Position numbers and translations under genes: made by a program. A DNA stretch of 49,011 nt from Paraphysomonas bandaiensis (taxonomy: Eukaryota; Chrysophyceae). The stretch lies in assembly GCA_965644295.1 (NCBI GenBank), contig CBFFRP010000206.1:1-49011 (forward strand), written 5' to 3'. Each line of letters begins with the position of its first letter. Position 1 is the first letter of the stretch. Positions 43,813 through 49,011 of the stretch are shown one piece after another. The notes under the pieces are model-generated. The model saw only the letters and a list, made by a program, of their open reading frames with translations. It ran no database searches and had not been told where the DNA came from.

Positions 43813-46070
43813 TGGTAGCGAATGCTAGTTGTAGGGATGGGGAAGATGACAAGAAGCTACGGTTTGACAAGAACCAAGCAGACTATTCAGCGAGAAAAAT
43901 CAAGATGCATCTAATGAAGAAAAACCGAAACCATCTTGGCTTGGAGGACCCGCCAGCCGGAGGAAGGAATTTAGAGTCATGGAGAGAGCGTAATGATACC
44001 TGTGTTAGTACTATTTGGGAGGCTTGCGAGCATGACCCTGATGTGTTGGAGGTAGCCAATCAATATTTGGAGGGGAAGGCAATTTTACCTGCTGATGATC
44101 CTGCTAAGGAGGTGTTATCCAGTGAGCTCCTTCAGACACTGGTTGATAGGTTCAGAGGCGAGATTGGGACTGTATTGGAGAAGACTACGGCAGAATACCA
44201 TTCGTTCAAAATAAGGCCGGGGGAAAAGGTGTCTGTTGGGGTAGATCGACTGAACGGTATAATCCAGAAGCTCATAAAATTGGGACAACCGCAGACAGAG
44301 GCAAGTAAATTAGCAAAGATAAAAGCAGCGCTGCAGATAGAGGAATTACATGATTTATGGATGTCGGTAGCGATGATGCCTAAAGCAACAACTACATTTG
44401 ATTCGGTGAAAGAGGCTTGTGAAGAGTATGACGAGGCTATGACGCAGCTGAAGAAACTAAAGGGAGACAAATCTGAAGAGATCAATTTTACGGCGTCGAA
44501 GGAGCCAGTGGTTTGTTCATTTTGTCGGAAGAAGGGACATGTAGCAGCGAATTGTTATGCTAAGGAACGACAAAGAAAAATGGATAAGTTCAAAAGAAAA
44601 GGGAAGACAAAGGAAAAGGCTTCGAAGAGTGTGCAGCAGCCAGGATCAAAGGATTATACTGGTTGTCATATCTGTGGAGATTTTAGTCATAAAGCCCGAC
44701 AGTGCAAGTCGAAAAAACGGAAGAACATAAAAAACCCGGATAATGAGAATCCTCGAAAATCGAACAGGAAATTCGAGACAGAATGGAAGAAATACGTCAA
44801 CGACGGAGAGTCGTCGGATGATGAAGCGAATATGTTTGGAGAAGAGGTTTTGCTATCGGTGGATACGTCGGAAGAACCTCGTGTATATCTGGACAGTTGT
44901 GCAAGTAAAAGACTGTTTATAGTAAAGGATAAAATTGCACTGGAGTCATTTACTCCTGAGTTTGGGGCAATCCAACTAACTAGAAAGGGTTCTCAATTGG
45001 AGACACAGGGGGCTGGTACATTCGGGGAATGGAGAGACATCAGAGTTAGTGAAGAAGCGGTGAAGAACATTGTGTCAGGAGGGATGCTGAGATCAATGGG
45101 ATACGGATTACAACTGCTTCGAAAGCCTAAAATCGTGGAATTGGACTCTGGAAACGAGGTGTTGACTGGAGAGTACGATGAGCATGGAGGGATGCCGTAT
45201 GTGGACTTGATGGAGGTGTTAAATCTGCCAAATGTGTCTATGTGCAATCAGATGGAGGAGGTAAATTTGTCGGATAATACAGGACAAGATGCGTTGGATC
45301 GCTTACATGAGCGTACTGGACATGTCTCGAAATCGAAGTTATTAGAAGCTCACCGACACATGTTATTCAGAGGATCAGGACTACAACGACATCACCTTTC
45401 GAAGGCAAAGGAGAAGAGTTGCAAGAAACCCCTGTGTAAATGGTGTGCCAAGGCGAAGATAACCAGGCATTCGTTCAAATCACGGGACAACGAAGAGCTA
45501 AGCGCAGTCAGGTTCCTGGAAAGAGTAACAGCGGACATCTCCGTCTATCTCAATTGTGAATCCAGACAAGGGTATAAGTACGTGCTCCTATTTACGGACT
45601 TAGCAACAAAGATGATATGGGAATATGGATTGAGGACTCGAAGCGGAGAGGAGGTGTTCAAATGTCTACGACACTTGTGCGAGGTCCACTTAGTGAAGTA
45701 CGAGGGGTGGAACCGTATAGTGGAGTATCATGCCGATGGAGGATCCGAACTTATTAGTCAGCAGATAAGAGAGTATCTGTTGCAGCGATATGGGACTCGG
45801 GTGTCACATACAACACGAGACACGCCAGAGCTCAACGCGGTGTCTGAGAGGAAATTCCGAACAATTGGGGAGATGACACTGACGATGTTGACGGCATCTG
45901 GACTTCCAAAGTCGTTCTGGTCTGATGCTTATCAAACTGCATGTTACATTGTGCGACGAATGCCAACTCGGACGTGGCAAGGATGGATGTCTCCATATGA
46001 GTGTGTCCCAGGGGGAGCGTTCCCAGCCTATCGTGGCTACGGAAATGGGGGTGCAAAGCATATGTGCTAA
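43797..46070 (+). CDS. Copia Gag-protease-integrase (first ORF of family A)
   Basis: 757 codons. Gag has two CCHC knuckles: C240-C243-H248-C253 and C290-C293-H298-C303, followed by a basic linker. The protease active site is LDSCAS (Asp366), with Cys where DSG/DTG is usual. Integrase has a zinc domain H504-H509-C547-C550 and catalytic Asp580, Asp647 and Glu684. The last ~15 codons (AYRGYGNGGAKHM) are out of register; the correct continuation (WLRKWGCKAYVLTPK) is in the overlapping frame at 46001. Two in-frame Met codons compete: 43797 in the LTR, and 43812 at the LTR/primer-binding-site junction. Confidence 0.95.
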   Translation: MSTSVMVANASCRDGEDDKKLRFDKNQADYSARKIKMHLMKKNRNHLGLEDPPAGGRNLESWRERNDTCVSTIWEACEHDPDVLEVANQYLEGKAILPADDPAKEVLSSELLQTLVDRFRGEIGTVLEKTTAEYHSFKIRPGEKVSVGVDRLNGIIQKLIKLGQPQTEASKLAKIKAALQIEELHDLWMSVAMMPKATTTFDSVKEACEEYDEAMTQLKKLKGDKSEEINFTASKEPVVCSFCRKKGHVAANCYAKERQRKMDKFKRKGKTKEKASKSVQQPGSKDYTGCHICGDFSHKARQCKSKKRKNIKNPDNENPRKSNRKFETEWKKYVNDGESSDDEANMFGEEVLLSVDTSEEPRVYLDSCASKRLFIVKDKIALESFTPEFGAIQLTRKGSQLETQGAGTFGEWRDIRVSEEAVKNIVSGGMLRSMGYGLQLLRKPKIVELDSGNEVLTGEYDEHGGMPYVDLMEVLNLPNVSMCNQMEEVNLSDNTGQDALDRLHERTGHVSKSKLLEAHRHMLFRGSGLQRHHLSKAKEKSCKKPLCKWCAKAKITRHSFKSRDNEELSAVRFLERVTADISVYLNCESRQGYKYVLLFTDLATKMIWEYGLRTRSGEEVFKCLRHLCEVHLVKYEGWNRIVEYHADGGSELISQQIREYLLQRYGTRVSHTTRDTPELNAVSERKFRTIGEMTLTMLTASGLPKSFWSDAYQTACYIVRRMPTRTWQGWMSPYECVPGGAFPAYRGYGNGGAKHMC
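43813..43822 (+). other. Primer binding site, initiator tRNA-Met type
   Basis: TGGTAGCG directly follows the LTR. It is complementary to the 3' end CGCTACCA of an initiator tRNA-Met of the yeast kind (the Ty1 site starts the same way). It is conserved at 20682, 22863 and 25159. Confidence 0.75.
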
Positions 46071-48394
46071 CACCCAAGGCCGACAGGAGGAAGGACTGGG
46101 AGGACAAAGCAATGACAGGTTATTTCATAGGGTATCCAGCTGATCGAAAAGGATACAAGGTGCTAGTGGGGGACACCGTAGTACACTCTGTACATGTATT
46201 ATTTGATGAATCGGTACCTGAGAGGTCTCAGGATTATTATAGAGAGCTGGAGGAGGCTCAAGTGGCTATAGATCCCGAGGCTCGTCAACCGGGTGAGTTT
46301 GAGTATCTTATCGGAAAGCACCATGAGGATGGTGGTCTGCTATACAAGACTAACAGAGTGGTGATAAGGAAGGGACTTATTGTGGGATACCGGTCGTTGG
46401 TTACTGGTAACCAGGTTCAAGTGGAGGATAAAACTCCTATTCATATTGCTGACATCAAGAAGATGACAGAGGATCTTGCGCAGAGGGTGGTTAGGGCCAG
46501 AGTTACTGACAACCGTGACGGCGGTATCAGCGGAGTGGTGCCACAGCAGTCGGAAAGTGGGCAGGTGCAGCCCCAGGCTGACTCAGCATTACCTTCGGGG
46601 GAAGGGACCCCTGCCGAGAATCATCCGCACGGCAAACGCGCAAGAACTCCAAGGACGGTAACGAATGTGTCGGTGTTAGGACAAATCCATCATTTGAGTG
46701 ATGAGAGTGATGTGAGTGACCTTTTACAGGAGGCAGACTCAGTGTGGATGTCAGCGGAAGAGTCGACAGTGCCTCAGACACATCGTGAGTCCTTGGAGAG
46801 TGCCGAGCACAGGGAGTGGAGACGAGCTCGCCGTGTAGAGCGAGAGGGTTTGGCGAAGCGAGATACCATGGAGGTGACTCGTATACCGGACGGAGTCGTC
46901 CCACTGCACTCCAAGTACGTCTATGGAAAGAAGTACGATAAGGAGGGAGAGGTCCGCCGATATAAGGCTCGTCTTGTAGCAATCGGTTGTGGACAGCAGT
47001 CGAGTGGTTGGGCGAACCATTTCGCACCCGTTGTTAAGGGGGTAACAGTGCGACTGTTAATCGCCATAGCTTTCGTGATGAACATGGTAATTCATCAACT
47101 GGATGTGTCTAACGCATTTCTATATGCAGATATAGAGGGGGATGTATATATGAAGGCAACTCCGGACTTTCAGCTGCCTGAGGGGTACTGCTTTAAGTTG
47201 AAGAAGTCGTTATACGGGCTTCGGAGTTCCCCGCGGTCGTGGTGGAAAACATTGGATAAATTCATACGATCTATGCATTTTAAACCATGTGTATTAGACC
47301 CGTGTTTGTATTATCAGTATAAGGGCGATGAATTGATATTATTAACGATATATGTGGATGATATCCTAGTGTTAGGTCGTGATGTCAACATAGTGAAGGA
47401 TATTAAAGCTCAACTGTGTGCCCGGTTTGATATGAAGGATATGGGCGAGATGGAACATTTTCTGAATGTTCGAGTCACAAGAACGCCAGAGTATATTCGT
47501 CTTGACCAATCAGTATATGCGGCTAAGATCTTAGAAAAGTTTGAAAAGTATCTTGGGCCACCGCGAAAGGTACGGAAGAGTCCTCTACCGGCGGAAGCAA
47601 TGGATTTAGTGGCAAAAGGGGCGCGGCATGAGCATACCGAGGAGGAACAGCTTATAGTAGATAACTTCCCATATCGGCCGCTGATAGGTGCATTACTATA
47701 TCTATCGATGAACACGAGGCCGGATATTGCCTATGCAGTGGGAGTACTGTCTCGGTTCAGTAATAAGGTGAATATTGAAGTATGCAAGCTATTAACACAT
47801 GTATGGCAATATATTCGTGGTTCTATTGACAAAGGGATTCAATATGGGAGTAGACGGTTCGACTTCCATATGTTTACTGACGCGGATTGGGCGGGAGATC
47901 AGCTCTCCAGGAAGTCCACGTCGGGGTACGTTGGGTTTGCAGCGGGAGGGCCTATAGTCTGGCAGTCCAAACTGCAGACGACAGTGGCAACGTCAAGCAT
48001 GCAGTCTGAGTATCAGTGTATTTACTCGGGTCTCCAAGAAGTGCTATGGGTTCGGGGGGTGACGGGTGAGATTAAGTTGAGGCTCATCAAACCCACACCA
48101 TTCTTCATCGACAGTCAGAGTGCCCAGGATTTGGCCGAAAATCCAGTGTTTCACAAGAAGTCGAAGCACATTGAGATTAAGTATCACATGGTGAGAGAGC
48201 ACGTGGATCCCAATCAGTTCAATACGATTAAGTTAGTGCATGTGCATACATCGCAACAAGCAGCAGATATTTATACAAAGTCATTGGTTGGTTTATCATA
48301 TATGGAGCAGAGAAAGAGAAATCTTGGAGAGAAAGTTAAGAGTTCCACTGAAGTGATTAATGAGGGACCAAGGGATAAAAGAAGGCGCAAGTAG
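46001..48394 (+). CDS. Copia integrase C-terminus, RT and RNase H (second ORF of family A)
   Basis: This frame is -1 relative to the first ORF and overlaps it by 70 bases. It begins with the integrase tail (GCKAYVLTPKADRRKDW, GYFIGYPADRKGY). A long variable linker follows, then RT: LHSKYVYGKKYDKEGE, HFAPVVKGVTVRLL, QLDVSNAFLYADIEGDVYM, KKSLYGLRSSPRSWWK and the catalytic IYVDDILVL (Asp453/454). RNase H has FTDADWAGD, SSMQSEYQ, FFIDSQSAQDLA and KHIEIKYHMVREHV. The basic tail ends at TAG 48394. There is no ATG suited to independent initiation before the overlap. Expression therefore needs a frameshift, or the copy carries a one-base lesion. Confidence 0.95.
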   Translation: MCPRGSVPSLSWLRKWGCKAYVLTPKADRRKDWEDKAMTGYFIGYPADRKGYKVLVGDTVVHSVHVLFDESVPERSQDYYRELEEAQVAIDPEARQPGEFEYLIGKHHEDGGLLYKTNRVVIRKGLIVGYRSLVTGNQVQVEDKTPIHIADIKKMTEDLAQRVVRARVTDNRDGGISGVVPQQSESGQVQPQADSALPSGEGTPAENHPHGKRARTPRTVTNVSVLGQIHHLSDESDVSDLLQEADSVWMSAEESTVPQTHRESLESAEHREWRRARRVEREGLAKRDTMEVTRIPDGVVPLHSKYVYGKKYDKEGEVRRYKARLVAIGCGQQSSGWANHFAPVVKGVTVRLLIAIAFVMNMVIHQLDVSNAFLYADIEGDVYMKATPDFQLPEGYCFKLKKSLYGLRSSPRSWWKTLDKFIRSMHFKPCVLDPCLYYQYKGDELILLTIYVDDILVLGRDVNIVKDIKAQLCARFDMKDMGEMEHFLNVRVTRTPEYIRLDQSVYAAKILEKFEKYLGPPRKVRKSPLPAEAMDLVAKGARHEHTEEEQLIVDNFPYRPLIGALLYLSMNTRPDIAYAVGVLSRFSNKVNIEVCKLLTHVWQYIRGSIDKGIQYGSRRFDFHMFTDADWAGDQLSRKSTSGYVGFAAGGPIVWQSKLQTTVATSSMQSEYQCIYSGLQEVLWVRGVTGEIKLRLIKPTPFFIDSQSAQDLAENPVFHKKSKHIEIKYHMVREHVDPNQFNTIKLVHVHTSQQAADIYTKSLVGLSYMEQRKRNLGEKVKSSTEVINEGPRDKRRRK

Positions 48395-48510
48395 GTACTG
48401 AGTTTTTTAGACAGAGGTTTAGACTTAGAGATGAGTCTATTTTACTGTCAAGAATTTTTTTATCTCAGGCATTCAATAGCTGGGAGGCGTCATAAGTACA
48501 ACACTCAATT

Positions 48511-48812
48511 GAGGGGGAGTGTTGAGATCTGAAGATTCTATATACTTGCAATTGAGTGCAGTATTATGTGAGATGCAAGGATCGAAAGATATATATGTAA
48601 TTAGTACATTATATTATGTAGTATGAAACTGAAGTAGAAGTGGATGACTATACAGGATACGATCACTGAGTGGGTGGTTTGTACACTATAGTAGTAAATG
48701 AATGGTGTTGAACACATCGAACACAACTTAGGTTCTTTATCATGTAATGTTTATAATTTCATCTTATCAGTTGAGAATAGTAAACCTTAGCAAATAATGT
48801 CAACTTCTGTTA
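48511..48812 (+). repeat. Polypurine tract and 3' LTR of family-A copia
   Basis: GAGGGGGAG (48511-48519) primes plus-strand synthesis, and the LTR starts immediately after at 48520. It ends TTCTGTTA before the GTCCG duplication. The 125 bases between the stop codon and the tract are untranslated. Confidence 0.97.
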
Positions 48813-48817
48813 GTCCG

Positions 48818-49011
48818 CAGATAATGTTTTGCCTACTCATAACCAAATGCTTGCGTAGTGTGTGGTACAAGGGACACAAATTAGTGTCACTTGTGTAGAC
48901 GTCTTTGGGCTTGACGAATAAATAGGCGTCCGGGAATGGGCCCACCTCAAGGGCATCCGGGGTATTGGGCTGCCTGCTGAAGTCAAGTACCCGGGATGTT
49001 CACCTCAAACC
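48818..49011 (-). repeat. Dispersed repeat, inverted copy of 40363-40540
   Basis: Shared stretches include GACACTAATTTGTGTCCC, CATTCCCGGACGCCTATTTA and GCAGGCAGCCCAATACCCCGG-like sequence (with GTATTGGGCTGCCTGCTGAA on the + strand). The repeat runs off the end of the window. It was the right flank of the family-A target site. Confidence 0.75.

Larger units (their letters stand above)
43520..48812 (+). mobile_element. Full-length young Ty1/copia element (family A)
   Basis: GTCCG at 43515-43519 and 48813-48817 is the target duplication. The two 293-base LTRs (43520-43812 and 48520-48812) look identical base for base. A primer binding site abuts the 5' LTR and a polypurine tract abuts the 3' LTR. 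The order gag, protease, integrase, RT, RNase H defines Ty1/copia. The only visible lesion in coding is one frameshift near 46010-46030. It is the youngest element in the window. Confidence 0.97.

Noticed and set aside
1-49011. CRISPR arrays, operons, riboswitches or bacterial insertion sequences
   Set aside because: The window is eukaryotic; the repeats present are LTRs, tandem repeats and one palindrome, with no regular spacer array.

Overview
This window is eukaryotic nuclear DNA. Its host genes are split by very short introns (about 45-145 bases, GT...AG), encode mitochondrial and cytosolic eukaryotic proteins, and are separated by retrotransposon debris. A hybrid histidine kinase, a GT41 glycosyltransferase with a signal peptide and Ty1/copia elements point to a protist, alga or oomycete-like organism rather than an animal or plant. 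I cannot fix the lineage from sequence alone.

Layout. 1-5.1 kb: a SET-domain pseudogene, an unrecognised ORF, and a decayed retroelement whose gag is followed in frame by a UGA-CUA stop and a broken aspartic protease. 5.2-7.3 kb: a 5'-truncated copia remnant ending in an LTR. 7.3-13.2 kb: a four-exon coiled-coil gene (-) and a lipoyl-domain gene (+) flanking a 3 kb near-perfect inverted repeat. 13.6-19.8 kb: mitochondrial isoleucyl-tRNA synthetase (-), divergent from a PAS/histidine kinase/receiver protein (+). 19.8-28.4 kb: a nest of at least five copia insertions whose target-site duplications give their order. 28.6-36.8 kb: ten-exon mitochondrial aspartate aminotransferase (-), a small ORF, and a GT41 (OGT/SPINDLY-type) glycosyltransferase (+). 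38.7-43.2 kb: a CDF metal transporter (+), ribosomal protein eS26 (-, three exons) and a methyltransferase-like protein (+). 43.5-48.8 kb: a full-length, very young copia element with identical 293-base LTRs and a GTCCG target-site duplication. 48.8-49.0 kb: a dispersed repeat also found inverted at 40.4 kb.

The host genes are individually expressed and form no operon. The mitochondrial group (IleRS, aminotransferase, lipoyl protein) covers organellar translation and carbon/nitrogen metabolism. Points most worth a second look: the gag start codon straddling the LTR/primer-binding-site junction in four copia families; the UGA-CUA readthrough-type context; eS26 lacking half of its zinc ligands; the GT41 enzyme that appears to be secretory; and the 1.1 kb inverted repeat between two divergent genes.
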